64,000 bases of DNA from positions 1-64,000 of the forward strand of contig NZ_JNFA01000031.1 of the NCBI RefSeq assembly GCF_000766865.1, in the 5' to 3' direction. Under the pieces are notes generated by a model. The model was not told where the DNA came from and ran no database searches. It worked only from the letters and a program-made list of their open reading frames with translations. Of the stretch, positions 17,660 to 26,363 are shown piece by piece (the first letter of the stretch is position 1; each line of letters starts with the position of its first letter). The stretch is from Listeria booriae. GTDB lineage: Bacteria > Bacillota > Bacilli > Lactobacillales > Listeriaceae. A program made the position numbers and the translations under genes.

Positions 17660-20230
17660 ATGGTAAAAGCACATATTGTGAATCATACGCATTGGGACCG
17701 GGAGTGGTATTTCACTTCGGCCGATGCGCTGGTTCTAAGTGAACAACTTTTTACGGAAGTCATTGAGGAGTTAAAGACGCATCCAGAAGCGAATTTTGTA
17801 TTGGACGGTCAATTGTCGATTTTAGATGATTATGTCGCGCTGTATCCAGAGAAAATGGCGGATATTAAGCAGTTAATTGCAGACAAGCAGTTGTTTATTG
17901 GCCCGTGGTTTACGCAAACCGATGCCTTTTTCGCGCACGGGGAGTCGATTTTGCGAAACGCGATGATTGGGATTTTTGATAGTAAGAAGTACGGCGATTA
18001 TATGAAAATTGGTTATTTGCCGGATACGTTCGGTTTTAATGCCCAAATTCCGACTTTATTGGCGCACGCAGGGTTTGATAATGTGATTTTTTGGCGTGGG
18101 ATTCATCTTGGAGAGCATGTCAATTCGCCGTATTTTAAATGGCAAGGTCTTGGCACAGATTCATCAGTTTACGCGATTAATATGCCCCAAGGTTACGGCA
18201 CGGGGATGTTGCTTGAGCCAACGACGGCGTATGTGGATGGTCGGCTTGATCCAGCGATTGATTTTATTGAAAAGTATAGCAAAACGACGGAAGTTCTGAT
18301 TCCATCTGGGAATGATCAGCTGAACATTATTACCAATTTTGCGGAAAAATTAGCGGAGATAAACAAGATGGGGCGCCATTCTTACGCGTTAAGCACGTAT
18401 CAGGACTTCATCCAATATGTGAAAGAACTGCCTGATTTAGAGGAATATCGCGGCGAATTCCGAAGCCCAGTTCTAGCCCGAGTACACAAAACAATCGGTT
18501 CAAGCCGCATGAACATCAAGCTAAAAAGCGCCGAATTAGAACAAAAATTGCTAACTCGCATCGAGCCACTTCTAGTCATCGCGAAGGCATCAGGAATTTC
18601 TATTAGTGAACGCTTGCTGATGCATACGTGGAAGAAGTTGCTGGAAGGGCAAGCACACGATAGTTTGGCGGGATGTGTTTCGGACGCGGTTGCCGAGGAT
18701 ATTTTGCATCGTATGAAAGAAGCTGACGAATTATGTGATAGCATAGAAAACACGATTGTGAAGAAAATCGCCGACGACTTGTCACTAGCAGCAAATGAAA
18801 TTCTCGTTTTTAATACCGAATTACACGATTTTGACGGCTATAAAGAAATTCAAGTAGTAACAAAGCATAAAAACATTCATTTCCCAGAATTTCCGAACGC
18901 GACAATTATTCACGAGCAGTTTATCGAACCGCGCCAGAACGTGTTGGAAGAAACGCCAGCCGGGAATCGTTACATCGAGGAGCCGGGCTATTATGTCCTT
19001 CAAGTGCGCGTGAAGATGGCGCTCCCAGGCCTCGGCTACCGCGTCATTCATTTTACAGAAAATCAGCAAGCCTTAGAGTCTATGACGCAAGCAAGCGGCA
19101 CATCAATCCAGAACGAATTTTACAAAATTGCTTTTGAACACGGCGAAATCATAATCGAAAATGGCAAACAAACAGCTTCTATCGAATTAGAGGACGACGC
19201 GAATGCTGGAGATACGTACGATTATTCACCGCTAGCAGGAGATATAGCGCGAGTTCTCACTTTTTCAGAAGCAGTGACGGAGAAATCGAGCGAAGTAGAG
19301 CGACTAATTTTGACAGGTACAAACACATTGCCACTAGACCGTTTAGCGAACAAAGGGCAAGGCGAATTACGCATTCAAATGACACTAGAATTAAAAAAAG
19401 GCAGCGAATTATTGGACTGCGAAATAGGAGTCGACAACCAAATCAAGAATCACCGTCTCCGCCTGAAAGTGAATACAGGCGTTGTAACAGATTACAATAT
19501 CGCTTCCTTACCATTTGGCTACATCGAACGAAAACCAGGCGTACCAGCGAATTGGCAAGAAACATATAGTGAAATGCCGATCGACATCGAGCCGCTAGAA
19601 CAAAGCGTAACATTAACCAATGAAGCCCAAAGCTGTACCATTTTTACACGCGGAATCAAGGAATACCAACAGCTAGACCAGCACATCGCACTGACCCTAC
19701 TCGCAACAACAGGTGAACTCGGCAAACCAGATTTAGCCTACCGACCAGGTCGAGCGTCCGGCGACACAACCAAGAAAGGCCACGTCCTTATCCCCACCGA
19801 AGGCGCACAACTCATAGGCACACACCAATTCTCACTAGCCATCTATCTCGGCGCCGAACCGTTCGATGCCCGCAAAACAGCTTGGCGCACAAGAGAATTT
19901 AACCAACAAACCGTGTCCTATCAACGCCAGCCGTTCAATCACTTTTTACATCGCTTAGACAACAAAATCCAGAAAACCGAACGACAACTAGGCGCAAAAC
20001 GAACATTAGGCCTGCAACATTTACCGAAAGAATATCTCATCTCAGCATGCCATCCATCCTACTACGACCCAAATAAATACATCATCCGCATTGAAAATCC
20101 AACAAGTACACCGCAAAAAATCGATTTGCACGGCGGGGAAGTAGTCAATGCCATCGAAGAAACTATACAAAACACAAACAACACGATTCCAGCGTATGAT
20201 GCGATAACATTACGATTACAAATTAAATAA
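17660..20230 (+). CDS. GH38 alpha-mannosidase
   Basis: 856 aa. The N-terminal catalytic domain has the zinc motif NHTHWDREW (residues ~5-13), the nucleophile region WFTQTDAFF and QAHDSLAGCVSD, all typical of bacterial MngB-type alpha-mannosidases. Middle and C-terminal beta domains follow. No signal peptide: a cytoplasmic enzyme acting on sugar phosphorylated during PTS uptake. The start at 17660 is chosen over an in-frame ATG at 17630 because GGAGG lies just before it. From memory L. monocytogenes has a similar regulator-PTS-mannosidase cluster. A terminator follows. Confidence 0.9.
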   Translation: MVKAHIVNHTHWDREWYFTSADALVLSEQLFTEVIEELKTHPEANFVLDGQLSILDDYVALYPEKMADIKQLIADKQLFIGPWFTQTDAFFAHGESILRNAMIGIFDSKKYGDYMKIGYLPDTFGFNAQIPTLLAHAGFDNVIFWRGIHLGEHVNSPYFKWQGLGTDSSVYAINMPQGYGTGMLLEPTTAYVDGRLDPAIDFIEKYSKTTEVLIPSGNDQLNIITNFAEKLAEINKMGRHSYALSTYQDFIQYVKELPDLEEYRGEFRSPVLARVHKTIGSSRMNIKLKSAELEQKLLTRIEPLLVIAKASGISISERLLMHTWKKLLEGQAHDSLAGCVSDAVAEDILHRMKEADELCDSIENTIVKKIADDLSLAANEILVFNTELHDFDGYKEIQVVTKHKNIHFPEFPNATIIHEQFIEPRQNVLEETPAGNRYIEEPGYYVLQVRVKMALPGLGYRVIHFTENQQALESMTQASGTSIQNEFYKIAFEHGEIIIENGKQTASIELEDDANAGDTYDYSPLAGDIARVLTFSEAVTEKSSEVERLILTGTNTLPLDRLANKGQGELRIQMTLELKKGSELLDCEIGVDNQIKNHRLRLKVNTGVVTDYNIASLPFGYIERKPGVPANWQETYSEMPIDIEPLEQSVTLTNEAQSCTIFTRGIKEYQQLDQHIALTLLATTGELGKPDLAYRPGRASGDTTKKGHVLIPTEGAQLIGTHQFSLAIYLGAEPFDARKTAWRTREFNQQTVSYQRQPFNHFLHRLDNKIQKTERQLGAKRTLGLQHLPKEYLISACHPSYYDPNKYIIRIENPTSTPQKIDLHGGEVVNAIEETIQNTNNTIPAYDAITLRLQIK

Positions 20231-20237
20231 AAACAAG

Positions 20238-20283
20238 AGCTTGTTCAAAATGTCATATTCGGCATCTAGAACAAGCTTTTTTG
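20238..20283 (+). terminator. Intrinsic terminator of the mannosidase-PTS operon
   Basis: AGCTTGTTC (20238-20246) pairs with GAACAAGCT (20269-20277), and the stem is followed directly by T6. It is eight bases after the mannosidase stop. Confidence 0.88.
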
Positions 20284-20453
20284 ACCCTCAAAATCAACTT
20301 TTACAAATCTGTGTCTAAAAATACATAATTCTGTCCATAAAAATAATAGTACTGTGATTTCTATCTCTTCATTCAGAAAAAACTTGATGCTAGACTAAAT
20401 ATATGAATATGTAAAGGCATTGCGCCAATTAAATATAGAAATGGAGAATAGAA

Positions 20454-21572
20454 GTGAACAAAAGAATTTTAATCGTGTTAGAAGCACTTGAAATGGGTGG
20501 AGTTTCAAGAGTCTCCTGTGTTATTGCGGATGAATTGGTCAAGAATAACCATAATGTGACGCTATACTCAACGCTAAGCAACACATCTTATTACCAAACA
20601 AATGCCAATCTTCATTTTGCGAGAAATAAGAGCGGCTTGTCACATAAAGCCCGAAAAGCGATTACTAAAGCAAGAGCCATTTTCAAAATAGAAACATCAC
20701 CAGCATTTACTAATAAAACAGAACTCGCTAATTTGCTCAACTATCTAGAACAACACGAATTCGATACGGTAATTCTGACTGCCAGATTTATTTCGTATGC
20801 ACCCGATATTAAGCGGAAATTTCCCGAAATCAAAGCGATTGGCTGGGTGCATAACAACGCGCTAATCTATTTAGATAAATACTATGTCAGAAGCAGAAGT
20901 TATTTCATACAGGGCTTATCCGAATTAGACTGCTTAATCGGCCTAACAGAGTCAGACGTCCAGACTTTTTCGAAATACACCCCGAACGCCAGATTAATTT
21001 ACAATCCAATAACAATTGAAAAAAATGACGTAATCTCGAATTTAACAGCTAAAGTAATTTCATTTGCAGGACGCGTCGATTTTCCTCACAAAGGCATTGA
21101 CTACCTCATTTAACTTGCCTCGAAATTACCGAGCGGCTGGCAAATAAAAATGGCAGGCGACGGAAATCCGAAAGAAATAAAACGCTTTTACGCACTCCGA
21201 AAAAAACTAAATGCAGAAGAAAAAATCAGTTTTGAAGGAAAAATGAATGATACACAGCTACAGAACCATTATTTAAATAGTTCTATCTATGTCATGACGT
21301 CTAGATGGGAAGGTATGCCTCTTGTATTAGCAGAGGCGATGAGTTACGGCCTCCCAATTGTGGCATTCGAACAAAGCGGCTCAAGCGAAGTACTAGCAGC
21401 AGGGAAATACGGAGTGCTAATTGAAAATGGTAATATCGACGAAATCGCTGAAGCCATCCATACGCTGATACGCGACACGGAGCTCCGAAAGCACTATCAA
21501 CAATTATCCTTACAACGGGTTCACGATTTTGAATTAGCTCGTATCATGAAGCGATGGGAAGAAGTACTATAA
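20454..21572 (+). pseudogene. GT4-family glycosyltransferase interrupted by one in-frame stop
   Basis: The frame runs from GTG 20454 to 21572 and would encode a ~372-aa GT-B enzyme, but TAA at 21111-21113 splits it after SFAGRVDFPHKGIDYLI. Reading continues in the same frame with LASKLPSGWQIKMAGDGN, exactly what a GT4 enzyme has next (the donor-binding half, with SRWEGMPLVLAEAMSYG). The first half starts ILIVLEALEMGGVSRVS. A single-base change to TAA (for example from GAA) explains it. The second half has no RBS of its own. It may be inactive, read through, or an assembly error. Confidence 0.8.
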
Positions 21573-21595
21573 ACTCAATTGTCCGGAGGTTAAAG

Positions 21596-22102
21596 ATGAT
21601 AAGTTGGAAAAAATGGAAGAGAATCATCGGTGTTAGGCGAGTTCGATGCTACATTGCTATTAAGAATCTATTCGGAACTTCGATTTCAATCGGTCGAGGT
21701 CTTTATTTCAGACGTAACTTCTCAATAGTTACACTGGCAGAGGGACATATCTCGATTGGTTCCAATGTATTTTTCAATAATAACTGTTCTGTCAATTGTT
21801 GCGATGCAATCACGATTGGGAACAATGTAATGTTCGGTGAGAACGTTCATTTATACGACCATGACCACAGATATGCGTTAGGAACAGACCTTTTCGCAGA
21901 ACAAGGCTACAGCACTGCGCCAATTATAATAGGAAATAATTGCTGGATAGCCACTAACGTAACCATTCTAAAAGGTACGCAAATTGGAAATAACGTCGTA
22001 ATCGGAGCAGGCTGTACGATAAACCAAAACATCCCTGATAACACCGTGGTAACCGCATCACAGCATTTAAATATTAGAGAAAATACGAAAACCTACAATT
22101 AG
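21596..22102 (+). CDS. Hexapeptide-repeat acyltransferase (serine acetyltransferase/WcaF-like)
   Basis: 168 aa. Left-handed beta-helix repeats run from about residue 40 on (ISIGSNVFFNNNCSVNC, ITIGNNVMFGENVHLYDHDH, IIIGNNCWIATNVTILKGT, IGNNVVIGAGCTI). DHDH is the likely catalytic His segment. The start at 21596 has GGAGGT 7 bases upstream; an earlier in-frame ATG inside the preceding gene lacks an RBS. It likely modifies the same glycan as the broken glycosyltransferase before it. Confidence 0.85.
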   Translation: MISWKKWKRIIGVRRVRCYIAIKNLFGTSISIGRGLYFRRNFSIVTLAEGHISIGSNVFFNNNCSVNCCDAITIGNNVMFGENVHLYDHDHRYALGTDLFAEQGYSTAPIIIGNNCWIATNVTILKGTQIGNNVVIGAGCTINQNIPDNTVVTASQHLNIRENTKTYN

Positions 22103-22123
22103 GCAAAAAGCACAAGTTTCTAC

Positions 22124-22152
22124 TTGCACTTTCACAGAAATAAAGGTATATT
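22124..22152 (+). promoter_or_regulatory. SigA-type promoter of the SRP RNA
   Basis: TTGCAC (22124-22129), a 17-base spacer, TATATT (22147-22152). The predicted start near 22159 gives a precursor of roughly 350 nt to the terminator, so the RNA would be trimmed at both ends, as known for the Bacillus subtilis RNA. Confidence 0.75.
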
Positions 22153-22182
22153 AATAAGTGAGCCGTTTTTAAAGCGGCAGCC

Positions 22183-22466
22183 AATTTGTCATGCTAGATG
22201 GGGACGTAGCGGAGCCCTGTAACCCACAATCCGCTCTAGTGGGGTTGAATTCCTTACCGAGGCTTTGCACCTGTTTGGTCAGCCCTTTGTAAGTGGTGTT
22301 GACGTCTGGGTCTTGCGCAATGGAAACCTGTGAACCATGTCAGGTCCGGAAGGAAGCAGCATTAAGCAGTGCTTTCCATGTGCCGCGAGGTCGCCTGGGC
22401 TGAGCTAACTGCAGAGGTAACGCAGATGGATGTATCGCCGGAGTAAGGTGCATGGCATTAAATTAG
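22183..22466 (+). ncRNA. ffs: Signal recognition particle RNA (4.5S/scRNA, Firmicute long form)
   Basis: Contains the invariant SRP domain IV apical segment CAGGTCCGGAAGGAAGCAGC (22341-22360), plus the 5' Alu-domain sequence GCTAGATGGGGACGTAGCGG of the long Bacillus/Listeria form. The ends pair (AATTTGTCATGC near 22183 with GCATGGCATTAAATT near 22450-22464), which sets the approximate limits. It binds Ffh and directs membrane proteins to the translocon. In Bacillus and, from memory, Listeria it lies next to dnaX; here dnaX is 17.5 kb away. Confidence 0.95.
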
Positions 22467-22475
22467 AATATACCG

Positions 22476-22512
22476 AAGCCTTCTTTCAGTTTTTGAGAGA
22501 AGGCTTTTTTTA
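22476..22512 (+). terminator. Intrinsic terminator of the SRP RNA
   Basis: AAGCCTTCTTTC pairs with GAGAGAAGGCTT (one G-U pair) and is followed by a T run ending at 22511. Confidence 0.9.
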
Positions 22513-22527
22513 CATATCTGAATCTAG

Positions 22528-23241
22528 TTAGTATTTTTTCCGATTAATAAAAGGCGCTACAAAAAAATGTGATACCCGAATCGCGTCTATATCAAGAATA
22601 ATCCATTGCCCTTTTTTTATCGTAATAAGCCCGTCCTCTTTCAGCTTTTCCACAATCTTAATCGTGTGGCTCTTGGAAAGGTTCGAAAATTCACTGAGCT
22701 TATTATAAGTCAAAAAGGGAGGCAATAGTCGGTAACCATGCCCATCAACGATTCCAAAATTCTCAGCAAGATACTCTAAAAGATACTGAATCCGTTGTTG
22801 CGCACTAATCTGAGCTAACGTATTAACACGCGCGATATCAATAATAACATTCTCCATTTGAGAAATAAGCACAAAGTTTTTCGGATCTTCCAGTAGCAAA
22901 CAATTCTTCAAAAACTGAAAATCAATCACCCAAACAAGCGCGTCTGCAAGCACCTCCAATCGGATTTCCCTAGGAATGTATTTACTAACAACAGGCAGAA
23001 CCGGAAAATCCCCATGTTGCGAAATATAAAGAAAGTTAGGTTTATCATCGATGACATTCGATACTTGTATAAAACCGCTTTGAATAAGGTAGCAATGATC
23101 ACGATGCGCGTCTAAATATATTTTCTCCCCTTTTTTTAGCTTTAACTGACGGGAATGTTCATAAAAATCCTCGCTTTTGTTCAACATAAGCAGCACCCGG
23201 TTATAATTAGTCAGACTATTAATGTATTCCGAATTATACAT
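22528..23241 (-). CDS. Crp/Fnr (PrfA-like) transcriptional regulator
   Basis: 237 aa, the full family length. Residues ~30-120 form the beta-roll (LKLKKGEKIYLDAHRDHCYLIQSGFIQV), followed by the long dimer helix and a C-terminal winged helix (LTYNKLSEFSNLSKSHTIKIVEKLKEDGLITI, residues ~180-212). No iron-sulphur cysteine cluster and no clear cAMP pocket. GGAGG lies 9-10 bases before the ATG. It is divergent from another Crp/Fnr gene across a 514-base gap; role unknown, surface-gene control suggested by context. Confidence 0.82.
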   Translation of the reverse strand: MYNSEYINSLTNYNRVLLMLNKSEDFYEHSRQLKLKKGEKIYLDAHRDHCYLIQSGFIQVSNVIDDKPNFLYISQHGDFPVLPVVSKYIPREIRLEVLADALVWVIDFQFLKNCLLLEDPKNFVLISQMENVIIDIARVNTLAQISAQQRIQYLLEYLAENFGIVDGHGYRLLPPFLTYNKLSEFSNLSKSHTIKIVEKLKEDGLITIKKGQWIILDIDAIRVSHFFVAPFINRKKY

Positions 23242-23755
23242 AATATCATTCCTCCTACCTATTTCTATATTAACCTAAATAAATATACATAAACACAAAG
23301 GTCCAAAATCAGAACAATAATCACAAAAACAATACTATTCCGAGCATGAAGTCAAATTAACAAAAAGACACGAAAACTCCATAACTAAAAGAAAACCCCC
23401 ATTTATAAGCACCAAAATACAATCAAAAACCCCCGAATTGTTATTATTTCATACCTTTAAATCTCGCCAAAATAATATGAAGAAAATATGAATAAAAATA
23501 AAAAGAATATACTAAGATACAAGAAGAACAGCAAAACAGTAGTAAACCAATTGATAAATAAAGAAATTTAGCTTGCAAAAAAGCATAAGAAAGAAGGTTA
23601 ATTTTATCAAGTTGTGACAGAAAGTACACAAATAAGCAAGGATAAGTCCAAAAAACGCACTTTTAAATTAAATAAGAGCTGTTAAGATTTAAACGTGGAG
23701 AACCTACGAGAGAACACACGTAAAACGAAATAAGAATAGTGAAGGAGATCATGAA
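23242..23755. other. 514-base AT-rich intergenic region between divergent Crp/Fnr genes
   Basis: Very A-rich on the plus strand. Both flanking regulators must be transcribed from here. I see no convincing RNA gene, terminator or conserved coding region; a 61-codon minus-strand ORF (23444-23629) has no RBS and low-complexity composition. No copy of the GTCG...CGAC palindrome found elsewhere in the window was seen. Confidence 0.5.
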
Positions 23756-24418
23756 ATGGAACAAATATTGGAATTATACGGAAGAGACACACTCGAGGAT
23801 AAATTCAATGATTCAAACTTATTTAGACAGCTTTCCTCGTTGACTCCCAAGAAAATGGAGATAAAGAAAAGAGATGTCCTAACAAGTTCTAGCGACTACA
23901 TTTACTACATCGTAAACGGAACACTGGCCCAAAAAAAGCTAGGCGTCCCATTAGCGGTTATTGGAGGAGGAAGTTTCATAGGCCTTAATTCCTTCCTATT
24001 TCAAAAAAATGATGTCGAAAAATACGAGGTTCTCGAAGCAGGAACGGTGCTAGCATTTAACAAAAAAGATACCTTATTCTTACTATTAAGTCTCCAAGAA
24101 GGCTGGCTCTATTTACTATTCCGCGAAAAAAAACAAAATGAAATTCTGGTAGAAAATCAACTCCTACTATATAAAAGTGGCCAAGACCGCGTAAAAGAAA
24201 CATTATGCCAACTCGCAGAGAAATTCGGAACTCCGGTACAAGAAGGCTGGATCATTCCAAGATGCTTCAATAAAAAATTCCTAGCAGACTACACCAACAT
24301 GACACTCAATTCCATCAAAAGAATCACAGAAATATACATCGCAAAAGGCTGGCTAACAATAGAAAAATATCACTTTATTATTAAAACAAAAGGTGGTGAC
24401 GATCCTTGGGAATTGTAG
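23756..24418 (+). CDS. Crp/Fnr (PrfA-like) transcriptional regulator
   Basis: 220 aa. The beta-roll occupies residues ~30-110 (YIYYIVNGTLAQKKLGVPLAVIGGGSFIGLNSFLF), then the dimer helix and winged helix (NKKFLADYTNMTLNSIKRITEIYIAKGWLTI, residues ~178-208). It resembles the regulator at 51068 more than the short one at 12064 in layout. GGAG precedes the ATG. Its end overlaps the Mga-like gene, so the two are one transcription unit feeding the surface locus downstream. Confidence 0.82.
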   Translation: MEQILELYGRDTLEDKFNDSNLFRQLSSLTPKKMEIKKRDVLTSSSDYIYYIVNGTLAQKKLGVPLAVIGGGSFIGLNSFLFQKNDVEKYEVLEAGTVLAFNKKDTLFLLLSLQEGWLYLLFREKKQNEILVENQLLLYKSGQDRVKETLCQLAEKFGTPVQEGWIIPRCFNKKFLADYTNMTLNSIKRITEIYIAKGWLTIEKYHFIIKTKGGDDPWEL

Positions 24419-25887
24419 GCTCATTACTCTCACTAGAAACAAAGACCAATTTGCTTATAAAAATATTGAACATTCTTAATAAAGATAGTTTTTTCATTAA
24501 ATTAAAAGATTTATCAGACCAATTTGACGTAACAATTTCAACGATGAAAAGATATTTATCAGAACTTGAAGAAATTTTACCAGAAGGCTTTGAAATAGAA
24601 ACTGTTTCTTATAAAGGCGTACAACTCATCAAACCCAGCAATCGCTCCATCCTGGAAGTAGAGCAAATATTAATCAAAGAAACACTCACCTTCAAACTGC
24701 TTTCCGCCGCTTTTAGAGAACAACATGACAGTGTTGTAAACATAGCCGAAGAACTATTCATTTCCCAGCCACTACTCTATAAAAGCATTCGCAATATCAA
24801 CCAAAGGCTATCCAAATTTCATATTTCCATCTCCAAACGTCCTTTCCAACTATCCGGAAAAGAAACCGACATCAGGAATTTCTATTTCCAGCTCATAAAT
24901 GAAGCGAAGTCAGATGTAGCAATGCCAGACGAAGTCCTTCGCATCGTCCAAGACTTTATCGCCAGGCTCGAATTAGAACTCGATAACCACCTGCCCGCCA
25001 AAACAGCCCAACAAATTATTCTACTTACCATCATTACCATCATCCGCGTCCAAGAAAAAAACGATATTGGCGAAAACATATCTAGCGAAACCGCTAATCC
25101 CAACGTTTCCGTAGCCGTCTTTTGCATGATAAAAGAAATTCGCGAAAAGCTAGATCTCTACGTATCCCGCGAAGAATACAGTTGGCTAACCTATGTCATT
25201 AGCAAACAACTAAAAGAGTACCCAGCACCAGTTGGCAGTTCTAACTTCATCTATGGAATTGAAGGACTAGGCCATTTTGTCAGTCAAGCAGAAAAAATCG
25301 TAGAACAAAGCTTGACGACCAATACACAATTTCTCACACTTTTGCATACCCAGCTCGTTTTTGAAGACACAGGAACCTATATGGCGGATTACCTCGACTA
25401 CGAAGAAGGAAAGCTATATAGCGAAGTGCAACGACTCTACCATTCCGATTTTAAAAAAGTAAGCGCATTTTACAACGAATTCAGCAATACCCACCCAATG
25501 TACAAAATCAATACCCGCAAAAACATCATGGAAATGCTCATCTTACTAATCACGTTAAAAAGAGCAAGAAAACGAATCGCGCTACTCACAGCCAAAGGCG
25601 AGCTATGGGAAACCTTCATCAGAATCAGTCTAGAAGAACATCTATCAGGCCATTTTGAGTTGGTTACCGTTACAGAAGCCGATTTACAACACACTATGGA
25701 AGGGTACTGTCTGCTAATCAGCGATATAGAAGTTGAAATCGGAACTTTACCCGTCGTTGTTATTAGCGATGTCCCGAATCCAAAAGACATCAGTAACATA
25801 AGAAATCAATTGGCCAGCCTGCAATTCAACCCACATCCAAACGTCGTATCATTTTCCTATATTCAAGACACAGCCTATAAACATTAA
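24406..25887 (+). CDS. Mga/AtxA-like transcriptional regulator
   Basis: 493 aa. Two N-terminal helix-turn-helix regions (IKLKDLSDQFDVTISTMKRYL at ~28-48 and the Mga-type AEELFISQPLLYKSIRNIN at ~113-131), a long helical PRD-like middle, and a C-terminal ~100 aa EIIB-like segment (RIALLTAKGELWETFIRI...). The family controls virulence and surface genes in Gram-positive bacteria. The start is TTG with AGGTGGTGA 6 bases upstream, inside the end of the Crp/Fnr gene. A homologue lies at 49366-50829. Confidence 0.78.
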   Translation: MGIVGSLLSLETKTNLLIKILNILNKDSFFIKLKDLSDQFDVTISTMKRYLSELEEILPEGFEIETVSYKGVQLIKPSNRSILEVEQILIKETLTFKLLSAAFREQHDSVVNIAEELFISQPLLYKSIRNINQRLSKFHISISKRPFQLSGKETDIRNFYFQLINEAKSDVAMPDEVLRIVQDFIARLELELDNHLPAKTAQQIILLTIITIIRVQEKNDIGENISSETANPNVSVAVFCMIKEIREKLDLYVSREEYSWLTYVISKQLKEYPAPVGSSNFIYGIEGLGHFVSQAEKIVEQSLTTNTQFLTLLHTQLVFEDTGTYMADYLDYEEGKLYSEVQRLYHSDFKKVSAFYNEFSNTHPMYKINTRKNIMEMLILLITLKRARKRIALLTAKGELWETFIRISLEEHLSGHFELVTVTEADLQHTMEGYCLLISDIEVEIGTLPVVVISDVPNPKDISNIRNQLASLQFNPHPNVVSFSYIQDTAYKH

Positions 25888-26142
25888 CACCAAATTATTT
25901 AAAAACGAATAAATTCCCGCGGCAAGCCTAAAAATTTAGCAAATCCAATCCCTATTCATAAAAGCCAAACAGCAAAATTCTCACCCACAAAAACTAAAAA
26001 ACAGCTTGCCACTGCGATTAAGCACCATTTTAAAACCTACTATTTTAAATAAAATAAAAGTAAAGAATTGGATTAAGATAAGAGTGTAAATGATGCATCC
26101 AATCATTTATTCATTTCTTTAGGTCATGAAAGGAGGAATAGT

Positions 26143-26331
26143 ATGAGTCAAGGAGGAAATTTGAACCCCTTAGTACCAATGACTGGAGGAGGCCCACTCT
26201 TAGGAGTAGCTTTTCTACAGGGCTATCCATTAATGGCAGCAACAATAGGAGTTGCGCTAGCAGCTGTTACAGCAGGTATTTTGTTCGTAAATGCCAAACG
26301 TAAATCAAGCGAGACACAAGAAGAAATCTAA
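26143..26331 (+). CDS. 62-aa membrane peptide resembling a free-standing sorting signal
   Basis: A strong RBS (AAAGGAGGA) precedes the ATG. Residues 1-16 are polar and Gly-rich with VPMTG at about residues 11-15 (an LPXTG-like motif), followed by a long hydrophobic stretch and a basic stop KRK, then an acidic tail. That order (motif, membrane span, positive tail) is that of a sortase substrate C-terminus, but there is no signal peptide or ectodomain, and the hydrophobic part (~35 residues) is longer than usual. It is 32 bases upstream of a giant surface protein lacking a sorting signal. It may instead be a simple membrane peptide or bacteriocin-like peptide. Confidence 0.6.
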   Translation: MSQGGNLNPLVPMTGGGPLLGVAFLQGYPLMAATIGVALAAVTAGILFVNAKRKSSETQEEI

Positions 26332-26363
26332 GTTTAAGTATATTTTTAAATCAGGAGGAAGTT

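Noticed and set aside
23444-23629. 61-codon minus-strand hydrophobic ORF between Crp/Fnr genes
   Set aside because: Low-complexity A-rich DNA read in antisense; no RBS and no family.
26088-26108. Inverted repeat AAATGAT/ATCATTT upstream of the 62-aa peptide
   Set aside because: Seven-bp AT-rich arms are expected by chance in such DNA, and no second copy was noticed near other genes.
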